DNA from: Adiantum capillus-veneris
Lineage: Eukaryota; Streptophyta; Polypodiopsida; Polypodiales; Pteridaceae
Reading direction: 5' to 3'
DNA length: 64,000 bases
Assembly: GCA_014529385.2 (NCBI GenBank)
Contig: CM043942.1
Span: forward strand, 49,302,274-49,366,273
Shown: piece by piece, positions 54,067 to 64,000 of the stretch
Numbering within the stretch: the stretch's first letter is position 1
Layout of the letters: every line of letters starts with the position of its first letter
The notes under the pieces: model-generated
Databases searched by the model: none
What the model saw: only the letters and a program-made list of their open reading frames with translations
What the model was told of the DNA's origin: nothing
Made by a program: the position numbers and the translations under genes

Positions 54067-54284
54067 CACTTTGTGTTCACTACAAAAACACAATTTAAAA
54101 AAAGAAAAAGTCTTCTTAAAGGACTATTAAAAAAGAGAGATTAAAAAAAAAAACCTCCCTAAAGGATCTGCGCGCCTTTAGGAAGGTTTTTTTGTCTAAA
54201 AACTCTCATTTGTTATAGTCCTTTAGTAAGGCTTTAAAATAAAAAATAAAATGTGTTCTTGTAGTGCTAAGTGAACACAAAGTG
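54067..54284. repeat. Small inverted-repeat element (MITE-like, ~0.2 kb)
   Basis: The left end is CACTTTGTGTTCACTACAA and the right end, read on the minus strand, is CACTTTGTGTTCACTTAGC followed by ACTACAAGAACACA; the ends share an outer 14-nt inverted repeat and an inner CACTACAA(A/G)AACACA. The centre is a hairpin, CCTAAAGG-ATCTGCGCG-CCTTTAGG. A very similar central hairpin is at 54950-54995. Confidence 0.7.
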
Positions 54285-55001
54285 AATAGCGGAATACCCA
54301 TGTTTTTTTATGGCGAATATGAAGAGGTGCTCCTTTATTTTAAAAGGGAAGTTGTGTTTAACTTAAATAGAAGGCCTAATCTGCCAATTATTGCGCAATG
54401 CAAGGAAGGCAGGTGTTGAGATGTGGCGCGTGTAGGGGAGGTCAAACAAGCCATGCTTTTTTTAATATGCACGGGTTTGTGGAGCCAACAAGCATCTAAT
54501 TGTGGTGGACTGTCTCAGGGAGAAATGCTTTGTGGATCCGCGATTAGTGATATGCTCGATCATCATCGTCTGATGAAACAAAGTGCATATTATTTAGAAG
54601 GCTTAAATCTCCAACTCCATCTTCGGTGGAATCTGAGGAGACTCTAGCTAATGAGTGGAGACCGAATAGGCGGGTATTCCGTTTTGTTTGATAAAAAGTG
54701 AATGGTGAAGTTAATGAATCTTGGGGTGATGCCGAGCCATGTACGATGGGGAGAAAATGGAAAGACGACAAACGTCGCCCATGTAGGTGGGGTCATAGGT
54801 CGGACTGATACACACAAGTGGCGGGTAGGGACTGGGAAATTTACTTGTCAAAAAGAAAGTGCTTGAGGTACGGTAACTATCTCTCTCTATTTGTACTAAA
54901 TACAAAAGTGAATACACCTTTTTTTTAAATCTCTTCAATGTGCTTCAAAAAAATTCTCCCTGAAAGGGTTGCACGTCCGGCACACCCTTTGAGGAAGTTT
55001 A

Positions 55002-55005
<4 letters not shown>

Positions 55006-55045
<40 letters not shown>
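55006..55045. repeat. (GA)n microsatellite
   Basis: A perfect GA run of about 40 nt. A matching (CT)n run lies at 55769-55802. Confidence 0.95.
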
Positions 55046-55048
<3 letters not shown>

Positions 55049-55489
55049 GGCTAGAAAAATACATTTTCTCTAACCGGTGAAAATAAGGGCAAACTTGGAT
55101 TGCTCTCGATTCTTAGGTGAAAAAATGAATCTTTTGCCATCAATGACACTAAAGCTTGTGTAATTTTTTTGTTTTTTCTCTCTTAAAGCCGTTTGAAACT
55201 TTGACTTTTTTAAAGGCAAGCTCAAAATATAGCCGAGATTTTGTAATTTCAACGGTTAAAATACATTGGACCCCCGTTTTTTCTAACATTGAGAGAAAAT
55301 CTCACTTATTTCTTTTCAATTTTTATCCACATCAAAGATTTTTTTTTAAAAAAGGTCCACTTACTTTCGTATTATGGAATGGCTTCCAAGTCCCTTGTCA
55401 CACAAGGGCACCTGTCGCACCCTTCTTTTGAAAATGGTTATTAACTCTATTGTCACATTGGAGTTGAAAACAAAAGCTGCACATTTTTC

Positions 55490-55570
55490 TCAAGGGAGTA
55501 GCCCAAGTGGTTAAACCTCCGGTTTAGATGCTATCTCCAAAGGTTCAACGCCTCTAAAATGAACTCCCAC
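55490..55570 (+). other. tRNA-like SINE head
   Basis: TAGCCCAAGTGG at 55499-55510 is a close A-box match and GGTTCAACGCC at 55542-55552 a close B-box match, 31 nt apart. The T stem (AAAGG-loop-CCTCT) pairs at four of five positions. The acceptor stem and CCA are not intact, so it is a tRNA-derived sequence such as a SINE head rather than a working tRNA gene. Confidence 0.55.
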
Positions 55571-55765
55571 ATGTACTTTATGTTTTTGGCCAGTACTTTG
55601 AAAACTTAGCCAAGGGTGCAAGGCCATCCCTTTGACAAGGGATGGAGCTAAATTTTTCCTTTTCATCTGCAAATGATTGGCTACTACCTCCGCATGGCCT
55701 TTGCTTCCCTACCCTAGTGTGACATAGACATAAGACAAATTGCTCTTTTCATTCAAGAGTACTGT

Positions 55766-55805
<40 letters not shown>

Positions 55806-56226
55806 GGAGAAGAGGGCTTAACAACTAGGCCCACGCCATATAAATATTCGCTCGGATTTTGGTTCGCTCGGAAAATATCGCTCGGTGTATGGTAAGACTC
55901 AATTTTTTGTAGTGGGAAGGAACACTCATTTTTTCCTCATTTTTCTTATCTTCTTCTTCTCCACTTTCTACTTCTATTGTCCATACCTCCTTGAGAGTTT
56001 TCTTAAGCTCTCTATACTTCTTACTTCTCTTAACGTTGGTCCATTGTGTTTCTCCAAACTTGTCCAGTCCTAGTTTCATTGTTTTCTTTAGTTTTGTTTC
56101 ATTTTCAATCTTACAAGTTTGTTTCCTTTGTCTTCTTATATTCTCCTTTGTTTTTTGGATCTAGAGCTTTAGGGAACCTTCTAGATATTTGATAACACAA
56201 TCGTCACCCTTTATAAGCATCAAAAA

Positions 56227-58830
56227 TTGAGTTTTATCTTTTATTCTAAGCATAAGATTCTCTCTTGCTCAATTTTTTGCTCTCTTTTTCTTATAGCCAA
56301 AGCCACATATCTGTCGAAGGAACAGCTTGAAGACGGCAACACAACAGTCTTCATCGACAGATTTAAGAGTGAAGAAGGACATCAAGTGGAGCTACAAATG
56401 CTACAGAAGGACATATATGATGTTGCAGGTAAGTCAGACACTCAAGAAGCCAATAGAAGGTTCGGTCTAAAAGAGTTTTACGACCAAGAACCATGTGGAA
56501 TAGACTTCTAGAAAGCATATGAATAAATTGTCAACCATTAAAGAGGATGGCACTACTCAAATCACTGACCAACATGGCCAAAAAGTGGAAGTGTCAATCA
56601 CTAAAGAGATAGTGGCAGAAGCCTTGAAGCTGCCCACTGAAGGAATGACGATGCGGGCAAGAGACAGGAAAACAGCCGGCACTTTCAGTAAAGACATTGT
56701 GGCTGCTACATTTGTTGAACTTATCCCGAGACAGGTGGAATACCCGGCGCGTTTATACCATCAACAATTCCATTTCTTGGCAAAGAAACCGCCGAGGTAC
56801 ACTACACCTAACCATGCAATGGCGACTACCTTCCCGCAGGTATTCAAGTCGATGGCCAAGCAACCTATCAATCATGCACAGTACGTGTTGACCACACTCC
56901 AAATCACTAAAAGAGAAGGAAAGATCACATATTTAGGTGCACCTAAAGTGTTAACACGTATAGCATACCATGCTATTGGTATGACTAAGAACCTACCGCC
57001 AGCCCCAGACCAAAACACTTGGATCCTCACTGCTCCACCTTCTCAAAGAACAACCAGGTCAGAAAAAAGAAAGCAAAAATCTGACGAGGAATCCTCTAAA
57101 GCTCATAGTAGCGAGAGCTCTGACAATGAGGAGAGAAAGGCTCGAAGAGAAAGGATGAAAAAGACAGCAGTGGCTACCCACCAGGAGGAGCCACAATAGA
57201 AGAAGGTGAGGTTTGAGAGAGAAGAACATGCATACGAAAGAAGTCGTTAGGCAGCGGGTGAAGATCCCACGAAATGGGTACTGAGCGAGATTAAGGGTCC
57301 AAGGACCAAGAACCCTTTGAAGCCCACCCAGAGGACCACACTGAACTATTAGAATGAATGTATGCCAAAGCTCAAGCCTTAAAATTGCAAGAGGCTCTTG
57401 AAGAATAGAAAAGAGAAAAGGAAGCAGTGGCTGCTCAGCAAGAAGATTTTCAAGAACAGGGAGATATGTCTCCAAGACCACACAGAGAGCAAGCATATCC
57501 TCCTACGCCACATCCAAGTCCTCCACCACTAACCAAAACAATTGAAGAGGAGCAGTTAAAAGAACAAGAAGAGGTCAGTTTCAAAGACCTAAGAGAACAC
57601 AACCCAAAGTTGGACCATCTACCACCACCCAAGAGGAACAGGTTGAGGCAGCTATCAGCCTCCAGAAGAACCACTTGTGATAGCTGCACAACCACAAACA
57701 GAAGTTGTTGGCCTGAAAGAGCCTGAAAAGCAACAAGAGGCTGCCACAAAAGTTCAAGAAGCGCCCACATCAGAGGCAACTACAACGCCTACAGGTGAAG
57801 TAGAACCTCGGCCTCTACCACAAGCAACTGCCACGATACAAGAAAAGGAGCCACAAGCTGACACGGTAGGAACTTCACAAATCATCTAAGTGGAGTCTAA
57901 AGATTGGGAAGCTATCGATGAGGTCATTTTACAAGTGAATGGATATGCCCAGCAGATGCTGCAAATGAATGATAAAATGAGATCAGCCACAATTAGCCGT
58001 AGTGCAAAGGAAAGAGAACTAGAGCTTGTCATAGACACTCTACAAGTGGAGCTGGATGATAGATTAACTACCATTTCAAAATTTAAAGAATAAATCTAGC
58101 AGCTAAAGAATGAAGCAGTACAGCACCAGCTCAACAAGGAAAAGCAGCAGAAGGAACTGGAAGAGCTAGGAGAGCTTCTCACCAAACTCTCCGATGTCTG
58201 CAAGACAAAAGATGAGCAGCTGGACAAGGCGACAAATGATCTTATAGTCACTACTCAGTCAATGCAAAAGCTTTAGGTACAGTTGGATGTAGCAAATGCT
58301 TCCTTGCAATATTCTGAAAAAAGGATCAATGATCAAGCAACAGTTCTAAGACAAATTCAAGAAAATCTAGCTGTCGCCTCACTCAAAGGAACTAGTGGCG
58401 TATGCAAAGCTTTGGAGAAGCGGAATAAAGACCTAGAGCTTCAGCTAAAGTTAGAACAATCACAGCGGCGTGACCTTGCTTTGATGCGGGTCCAAAAAGA
58501 AGAGCAACTACTCAAAGAGATAGCGGATCTAAGCGAGAAAATCAACTCCTAAGAGACAAACATCCGGAAGCTCAAGAAGAGGCAGGTACTTCCGAACAAC
58601 CACCTTTGGATCTATCGCCACTCTCCTTTACAAAAACAGAAACACAACCAGCCGAAGAGCTCCAAGAAGAGTCCGACTTTCAAGTGCCCATCACTGAAGA
58701 ACAACAAGTGCTGTCGGGGGATAATTGTGTGAAAGGTGAGCTCGGAAGGCACTGTGCCCTTGGCTGTGAGAGGTGCGGGAAACAAGGTGTAGAAGATGCA
58801 ATTATCGACAACAGTATTCAAAACAAGTAG
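56227..58830 (+). pseudogene. Broken ORF with coiled-coil tail (retroelement accessory?)
   Basis: Segments 56227-56511, 56519-57199, 57427-57889, 57890-58093, 58283-58552 and 58606-58830 read as one interrupted protein of roughly 800 residues. The 226-residue second segment has KEIVAEALKLPTEGM, ELIPRQVEYPARLYHQQFHF and NHAQYVLTTLQITKREGKI, a helical domain that vaguely resembles plant retroelement accessory (mobile-domain-like) proteins. Then come Ser/Glu/Lys-rich and Pro-rich parts, and a coiled coil at 57900-58550 (ELVIDTLQVELDDRL, DLELQLKLEQSQRRD). The whole has at least five stops or shifts. The function is unknown. Confidence 0.45.
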
Positions 58831-58879
58831 TCCGTCTAATTTCCAGTTAATCGACAGAATCCATGATTAATCAATCCCT

Positions 58880-59370
58880 AATGGAAGCTTAAATGCTCTT
58901 ACAAGGAAAAACTGGCTTAAATCAGGTGCTTAAACAAGAAATTGATGAAATTCTGCTTACTTTGCCTTCTGCTCCTCAATTCGAATGGTTAATAAGCTTC
59001 GAGCAGATTTCGAATGGCTAATGAGTCTTAGGGAAGGTTTAAGACGGCTTAAGAGAGCTTATGAATCGGGTAATGAAAGCTTAAAAGATTAGGCTCGGTT
59101 TAGGAGATAGAAACTCGATTAGTCTTAGCTTATGGTGATAGATTAGATTAAGAGAGGTTAAAAAAAAAACTTAAGCTTGAGGGTTAACTCCGCTCTTGAT
59201 AGCTTAAGAGATTTGGATTATGGCTTATGAAGGGGTTTAAGCTTACGAGGATTAAGCAAGCTTGAAGATTCGAAGGAGAAGCTTAAGAATATCCCCGCTT
59301 ATGAGGAGGAGATTAGGTGCTTCGGGATTATCAAGAGATTAAGGGTATGGAGCTTAGGAGGAGGAGGAGT
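58880..59370. repeat. GCTTA/GATTA-rich degenerate repeat tract
   Basis: About 490 nt are crowded with GCTTAA, GCTTAT, GATTA and AAGCTT words at irregular spacing. There is no fixed period and no open frame. Confidence 0.6.
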
Positions 59371-59499
59371 AGCCCTTCCAATGATGAGGTGAAAAAATCC
59401 CAATGTTCTTTTTATGGATGCATGTCCCCTCTTGCTAAATTTAGCTAGGCACCCATTAGCGATGTTGCTAATGGGTCCTCCACAAAGTGAGCACTTCAG

Positions 59500-59863
59500 C
59501 CCGATGCATTCAGTTCATTTTTATTCCGTTAGCTGCTATTTCCCAATCTGGCACGGATCTGCAATCGACTTGAACTTTAAACTGCCATAACTTCTTCATC
59601 GTAGCTCTAATCGACGAGCCGTAAAGACATGCCGGTAGAGCACATCGAGCACTAAAGTTTTAGAGCACAATACTCATCCGTGTTCACTTCAAGCATAACA
59701 CTTTTTACATCATTAAGGCATGTTTTGGCCCTTTTGAACTCGACCTGCAACCAGCCCTTAATCATTGTTCATTAAACATATAAGCTTCAAACAAACTTAA
59801 TGTGCATTTTTTTGGCATCTTTCTTTGCATGTGAGTGGAGCTGCATGACATTCACCCCCTCTA
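59500..59863 (-). mobile_element. PPT and start of 3' LTR of DUF4100-like Gypsy
   Basis: On the minus strand TAGAGGGGG (59855-59863) is followed by TGAATGTCATGC, which fits a polypurine tract and LTR start directly downstream of the integrase stop at 59898. The far end of the LTR cannot be set because no partner copy is in the window; 59500 is only a working limit. Confidence 0.4.
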
Positions 59864-59897
59864 AACCTGCACAGCCTCCGGTCTATGCCAATTGCAC

Positions 59898-61624
59898 TTA
59901 ATCAGCTTCATTAAAATCATCATCAGACATATCATCTGATGTATACATAACATGATCCTCTGGAGGCGGATCTGAATGAGAATCTTCAAGAACAGTCTCG
60001 CCTTCTCGCTTCTTGAACAGCTTGATTCTTTTTCCTACTATAGGCACTTTTAGCATAGTACCATCTGGTTCACACAATTGATATGTCACATTATCAAAAA
60101 CATGTTGCACCACATATGGTCCAAACCACCTTTTCACCATTTTCCGCATAGCAGAGTATTGGTTCTCCAAGCTACTGTCATAAACAAGTACCCAGTCACC
60201 TTTTTTGATAGCATGTGGTCGTAGTCTATGCTTTCCATCAAATGCTGCCTTGTTCTTCAATCTTGCCTCCTTAAGCTTCTCTTTAGCCTGCTCAATATCC
60301 TCTTGACGCCTCTCAAGCTGCCGAATACGTAAAGCAAGCAAGTCTTCAGTAAACATACCTTCTTCCCATGGCATTATGGTCCAAGTTGTAACTGCTTCCT
60401 CTGTAGTCATAATGGGTTTTTGCCCATACATTACTTCGAATGGCATAAATCCTGTAATTGAACTGTGACTAGTGCGATCAGCCCACAAAGCAAATGGCAA
60501 GAGTTCAGGCCAATCACCAATATGTCCTTCACACACCTTTGCTAAAGCTTTAACAATAGGCGGATGTCCTCTTTCACTCTTCCCGTTACCTTCTGGATTA
60601 TATGCTGTGGTGAGGGCAAGTTTAATGCCCATACGAGCAAAAAACTCTCGAGCTTCATCTACATCTAGCTCTCCTCTATCTGCAGTAATTCTGCCAACAC
60701 ATCCATACATAGAGATAACATCTTTAAGCAAGAACTTGCATACGGAACTGGTAGCTTTGGTATGCAAAGCTCTGCCTTCAACCTGGTTTGTAAGATCTTC
60801 CCTGGCAAGAACAATATATCTCTGCCTTCAACCTGGTTTGTAAGATCTTCCCTGGCAAGAACAATATATCTCTGCCTTCAACCTGGTTTGTAAGCTCTAC
60901 CTTCAACCTGGTTTGTAAGATCTTCCCTGGCAAGAACAATATATCTCATCTACCACACTCCTACTAGCATCGTAATAAGTTTCACCACCCACTTATAGTG
61001 CATTTCCAGTGGATAGGTGGGATGCAACCCATCTCTATGTCGCACATTAGATTACTATTGACATATTAAGCATGATTCCACAAATTCAACCACATCTTTG
61101 TACATACCTTTCCACCAATATCGGTCTTTAATTTTGAAAAAGGTTGCCAAGGCTCCTTTGTGTCCAGCCCATAGACTTTCATGAAACTCTTTAATCATCT
61201 GCTGTTGGGTCGCTTTGTCGCAAATAATTCGTTCTGGTACCCCTACTGGGCGCTTCGGTTGCTTCCATAAATGTCTGTCTTTCAAGAAATAGTAATAGGC
61301 CTTTTTCATGATCTTCCTGAATTCTTGATCACTCCATCCTTCTTGTCTAGTGAGAGAACTTAGGTAGCGGCCAATCATAAGCCACTCTCCATCATAAAAC
61401 TCTTCAAAAAAGACTTCAAAAACACGAGAAATACTACCACAGTTGGCATGTAGATAAGAAAACGTTGTTGGGAAACAAGCAAACTGAAACACCTCTATAG
61501 TGATGTCACCCAAGAGCTTTGAAAGAGAATTCCAAGACACCAAAAGCTTTGCAAAATCTTTTTGAAACACCACCAGTCCAATAGGAGTAGACCCTTGGGA
61601 ATTTACTAGCCGTCGCCCACCCAA
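59898..61624 (-). pseudogene. Gypsy integrase, DUF4100/fungal-like family
   Basis: 61055-61624 ends with an H2C2 zinc region (EFHESLWAGHKGALATFF ... FVESCLICQ). 59898-60767 is an integrase core and tail: TADRGEL with the second Asp, NPEGNGKSERGH with the Glu, and WPELLPFALWADRTSHSS, then KKGDWVLVYDSSLENQ and KVPIVGKRIKLF. Between them the first-Asp region reads WVVKLIT (Lys codon at 60980-60982) and a 50-bp tandem repeat disrupts the frame. The conserved style of the core matches Gypsy elements known from basidiomycete fungi and some basal plants. The C-terminal tail is acidic (SDDMSDDDFNEAD). Confidence 0.8.
60771..60950. repeat. 50-bp tandem repeat in integrase gene
   Basis: Units start at 60771, 60821 and 60871 (TCTGCCTTCAACCTGG), and a partial fourth from 60901. 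The unit encodes, on the minus strand, RYIVLAREDLTNQVEGRA. Since 50 is not a multiple of three, each copy shifts the frame. Confidence 0.95.
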
Positions 61625-61639
61625 AAGACTATGTCACAT

Positions 61640-62379
61640 AGGAGCAAAACCCTGAAGATGAGAGGCTCTCCTTACACAATCAAACATCACAAACCCATAA
61701 CTTCAACATCAATTCCACAATTCATAGATACATGCCCTCCGAATTTGTCTACACAAAATTTGCCACTAGGCTGCCATAGCCATAACCCTGCAGAGAACTA
61801 GTCGTAACCTGAAGAGAACAACTCCAATTGGGGCACTTTAAAGCTCGAAAAAATATTGAAAAATGACTGGAAAGAAAGCTGAAGATAACCAAAATTGATT
61901 CCATATGCCTCCATGAGCAAAATTGACGCAAACAGAAAGCTGTCCCAACACGTACTACGTAGAGAAGGCTAGTCGGGCAAAAAACTGCATCCAAGAGCAC
62001 TAAGGAGACACAACGAGTTAAAACCTGTAAATTTATGATGTTTGGCTGAGCTTTTTTAAGTTTGTAGATGAGTTTTACTTATATACAATGCTCACTTCAA
62101 AAAACTCACTCACGGGCACTTACAGTAGCTCGACAGCCGTCACTAGACTAGCGACGTGCAATGCATGTACATGTGCTTGCTAAAGCAAGCTAAAAACCCA
62201 CAAAAAGAAATCCCACACGCCCTTTTGACATCGGGCGTCATGTCCATATGTACAAATTTACAAAAAACGGGGGTGTCAAAAATGCGCCCAACATAGTTTG
62301 CCACACACCAGCCTGCTAGATCATTCATGGTCAACGGCACAAAAGAGATCCTGTAAACCACATGAGGAAGTCTTCACTT
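61640..62379. other. Non-coding between two Gypsy remnants
   Basis: No gene is supported. Short frames (61749-62000, 62143-62361) have no domain. The region may be LTR or untranslated sequence of the neighbouring elements, but no repeat partner was found. Confidence 0.3.
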
Positions 62380-63030
62380 CATCTTCATCATTAGAAAAAT
62401 GATCAAAAAATTCTTCAAAAGAAGGCTCATCCTCAATCACAGTCATCAACCTTGCAGTATACTTCTTCAACCTGTAGCCATTCACATGTGCTTTATGCGG
62501 GGTACGATCGAAGTCAGCAAGCTAATATGTGCCATTTGGAAACCGTTTAAGACCAAGAAAGGACCTTGCCACTTGATTTGAAATTTATTTTGAAAATTGC
62601 TATCAAGCTTACTATTGTAACGAAGCACCATGTCACCCTTCTTGATGTCCTTGTCCTTTACCTTCTCATTTGCCTTTGCTTGATTCTTCTTCAAGACCTA
62701 CTCATAATGCTCAAAAGCTAACACCCTATCCAATTGTACACATTGCAAATATAAAAGTCTTTCCTTGAATGCATCATTGGGCTCTTATTCAAGCTTTAGC
62801 ATCATCTTCAAGGCTGGTATCTCCACCTCAATAGGAAGTAAAGCCTCTTTGCCAAAAACTAGATGGAAGGGAGAAAAACTAGTACACCTAATTTGATGGC
62901 AGTCCTGTAAGCCCATAGAGCACAAGGTAGATCTAGATCCCAAGTCTTCACATTGTTTCTTGTCATCTTTGTAAGCATCCTTATGAGATCTCCATTAAAC
63001 CTTTCATTCATGCCATTGCATTCAGGAGCT
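62380..63030 (-). pseudogene. Gypsy integrase C-terminal part
   Basis: Reading from 63030 down: APECNGMNERFNGDLI (Glu motif), NVKTWDLDLPCALWAYRTA, a frameshift, FHLVFGKEALLPIEVEIPAL near 62880-62820, and the tail at 62482-62694 with KGDMVLRYNSKLDSN and KWQGPFLV. This is the late integrase core and chromatin/DNA-binding tail region of plant Gypsy elements. Confidence 0.8.
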
Positions 63031-63047
63031 TCCATGTGTTTGCTTCT

Positions 63048-63395
63048 TCACTGCATCCTCCTTAAGAAGAAGAAGAGGGCTTTCCTATAGGTAAGCAAAT
63101 CAGCCAATGTAGCCCTTGTACTCTCCTCAACAAGAAAAGAGAATTGGAATTCCTGTATCTCCACAATCCACTTCATGAGCCTCTTGACAAAGTAGGGGGG
63201 AGGTAGAAGAGTGTAGCTAGTGAGGAATGTGAATGGTTTAGGGAGAAAGTAGTGCCTAAACCTTCTACATGCATAAATCATGCTTACCATAATGAGCTCC
63301 ACCTCAGTATAGCCTCTTTCCACCTCTAGCTTCACCCTACTAGCACAATAGATAGGCTTCATGTAGTGGGAATTGTTACCTCGTTGAAGAAGCAT
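63048..63395 (-). pseudogene. Gypsy RNase H
   Basis: The segment begins near LLQRGNNSHYMKPIYCASR and has YTEVELIMVSMIYACRRFRHYF with the Glu-containing helix, then TSYTLLPPPYFVKRLMKWIVEIQEF. The first Asp lies upstream at the break. It ends with a stop before the integrase tail. Confidence 0.85.
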
Positions 63396-63427
63396 AGCTC
63401 CAATAGCATCCTCACCTACTCATGGAT

Positions 63428-64000
63428 TCACATAAAAATCCTTATCCCAATTAGGAGCTTGCATAGCAGGAAGAGAACCAAGAACCTCTTTGATACCTTG
63501 AAAAACCTCTTCAATCCAACCTTGCTACTTGTTGTAGAGGATAAAGAAGTTGAGAGGACAAAGGAATGAACTTTTCCATATACTTCACCTTTTGAATAAA
63601 AGTAGAAAGTTGCTTTGTATCTTTTAGGTGATGGGAGGATCACCAAAGCCTTCACTTTGTCAGGATCCGCTTCAATCCCATTCTCTAAGATCATATGCCC
63701 CAAAAACTTCACTCTTGGTTGAGCAAGATGACACTTCTTTGGGTTGAGTTGACCTCCACTTTCATCATATTGCTTCAATGACATCCCAAGCTTTGCACAA
63801 TGATCCTTTCTAGAGCTATAAACACAAAAGTCATCAATAAGATCCTTCACAAACTTGCCAAGAAAGGGAGAGAACACCTTGTTGACGCGCTTTTGATACC
63901 ACGCACAACCATTCATAAGACCAAAAGGAAGCACACAATAAGAAAATCATCCCCATGGCGTGATAAATGTGGTCTTCTTTCGATCTTCTAAAGCCAAGGT
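63428..64000 (-). pseudogene. Gypsy reverse transcriptase
   Basis: The frame at 63428-63934 carries MLPFGLMNGCAWYQKRVN, KDLIDDFCVYSSRKDHC as the catalytic box with both Asp residues, and KCHLAQPRVKFLGHMILENGIEADPDKV. The N-terminal fingers region lies beyond the window edge; pieces of it are visible at 63940-64000. The tail after LPSPKR is frame-shifted. Confidence 0.9.

Larger units (their letters stand above)
53328..55914. mobile_element. CACTA-like DNA transposon ends (possible 2.6-kb element)
   Basis: The right end, read on the minus strand, begins CACTACAAAAAATTGAG at 55914, followed by three CCGAGCGA-type motifs (55848-55893). The left side carries the same motif in the opposite orientation (CCGAGCGAAC, TCGAGCGATG, TGAGCGAG at 53332-53378). 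Inverted subterminal repeats of this kind are typical of CACTA elements. A terminal CACTA is not present on the left and no transposase is recognisable, so the assignment is tentative. The interior (53600-54000) is GC-richer with open frames that match no known domain. Confidence 0.4.
62380..64000 (-). mobile_element. Ty3/Gypsy remnant, integrase core deleted
   Basis: RT, RNase H and an integrase C-terminal segment are present on the minus strand and the element continues past the right edge. The zinc region and most of the integrase catalytic core are missing: RNase H coding ends at 63048 and integrase sequence from the Glu-motif region onwards starts within about 20 nt. Confidence 0.85.

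Noticed and set aside
53669-54093. Minus-strand Cys/Trp/Leu-rich frames in a GC-richer block
   Set aside because: No domain, overlapping frames, and a location within CACTA-like debris. A captured gene fragment is possible but not supported by any motif.
60771-60950. Regularly spaced repeats that might suggest a CRISPR array
   Set aside because: The 50-bp units are directly adjacent with no spacers, and they lie in integrase coding sequence of a plant retroelement.

Overview
The window looks like repeat-dense nuclear DNA of a land plant. No ribosome-binding sites, operons or prokaryotic genes are visible. Instead there are LTR retrotransposons whose primer-binding sites match the plant initiator tRNA-Met (TGGTATCAGAGC and close variants, at 4137-4150, 13531-13542, 20305-20317, 28295-28306, 34156-34167 and 39245-39256), LINE fragments, tRNA-like SINE heads, CACTA-like ends, and very long (CT)n, (CA)n and (TA)n microsatellites. 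I found no convincing intact host gene. The lineage cannot be fixed from this sequence. One LINE style and a DUF4100-type Gypsy family with fungal resemblance would fit a large-genome, possibly non-flowering plant, but that is a weak inference.

Layout. 1-4.6 kb: a decayed minus-strand Copia element (gag remnant, a coiled-coil ORF, PBS and one LTR). 4.6-6.2 kb: a duplicated microsatellite-rich unit. 6.2-8.5 kb: a broken plus-strand LINE (endonuclease and reverse transcriptase). 9.8-12.0 kb: a minus-strand Gypsy remnant. 12.0-15.2 kb: a plus-strand Gypsy copy (family A) with a 1.6-kb LTR, truncated in RT. 15.4-20.6 kb: the best preserved element, a 5.27-kb minus-strand Copia with two 323-bp LTRs, PBS and polypurine tract, disabled by a few stops and frameshifts. 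22.2-23.0 kb: a 0.8-kb inverted repeat. 23.7-27.7 kb: a plus-strand DUF4100-type Gypsy, truncated after RT. 27.9-34.4 kb: a second family A Gypsy with the order partial LTR, internal region, full LTR, second PBS and leader. 34.5-35.1 kb: a repeat-rich foldback. 35.2-36.3 kb: long microsatellites and a LINE C-terminal zinc-binding region. 37.5-39.5 kb: a small minus-strand non-autonomous LTR element. 39.9-41.1 kb: a Copia RT remnant and tandem duplications. 41-44 kb: no recognised gene. 44.3-46.8 kb: a decayed minus-strand coiled-coil ORF. 46.8-50.1 kb: a decayed minus-strand Copia. 50.2-53.3 kb: a minus-strand Gypsy pol. 53.3-55.9 kb: CACTA-like ends with a nested inverted repeat. 56.2-58.8 kb: a plus-strand broken ORF with a coiled-coil tail. 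58.9-59.4 kb: an unusual GCTTA-rich stretch. 59.9-61.6 kb: a minus-strand integrase that looks like the DUF4100 family. 62.4-64.0 kb: a minus-strand Gypsy with a fused RNase H and integrase tail, running off the window.

How it works together. The window reads as transposon insertion and decay rather than a set of cooperating genes. Each element would have supplied its own capsid, protease, reverse transcriptase/RNase H and integrase. All visible copies carry stops, frameshifts or deletions, so mobilisation in trans or inactivity is expected. The stretches most worth a second look are the long hairpin at 22.2-23.0 kb, the coiled-coil ORFs that accompany some elements, the DUF4100-type Gypsy copies, and the PIP-box-like motif in the LINE C-terminal region.
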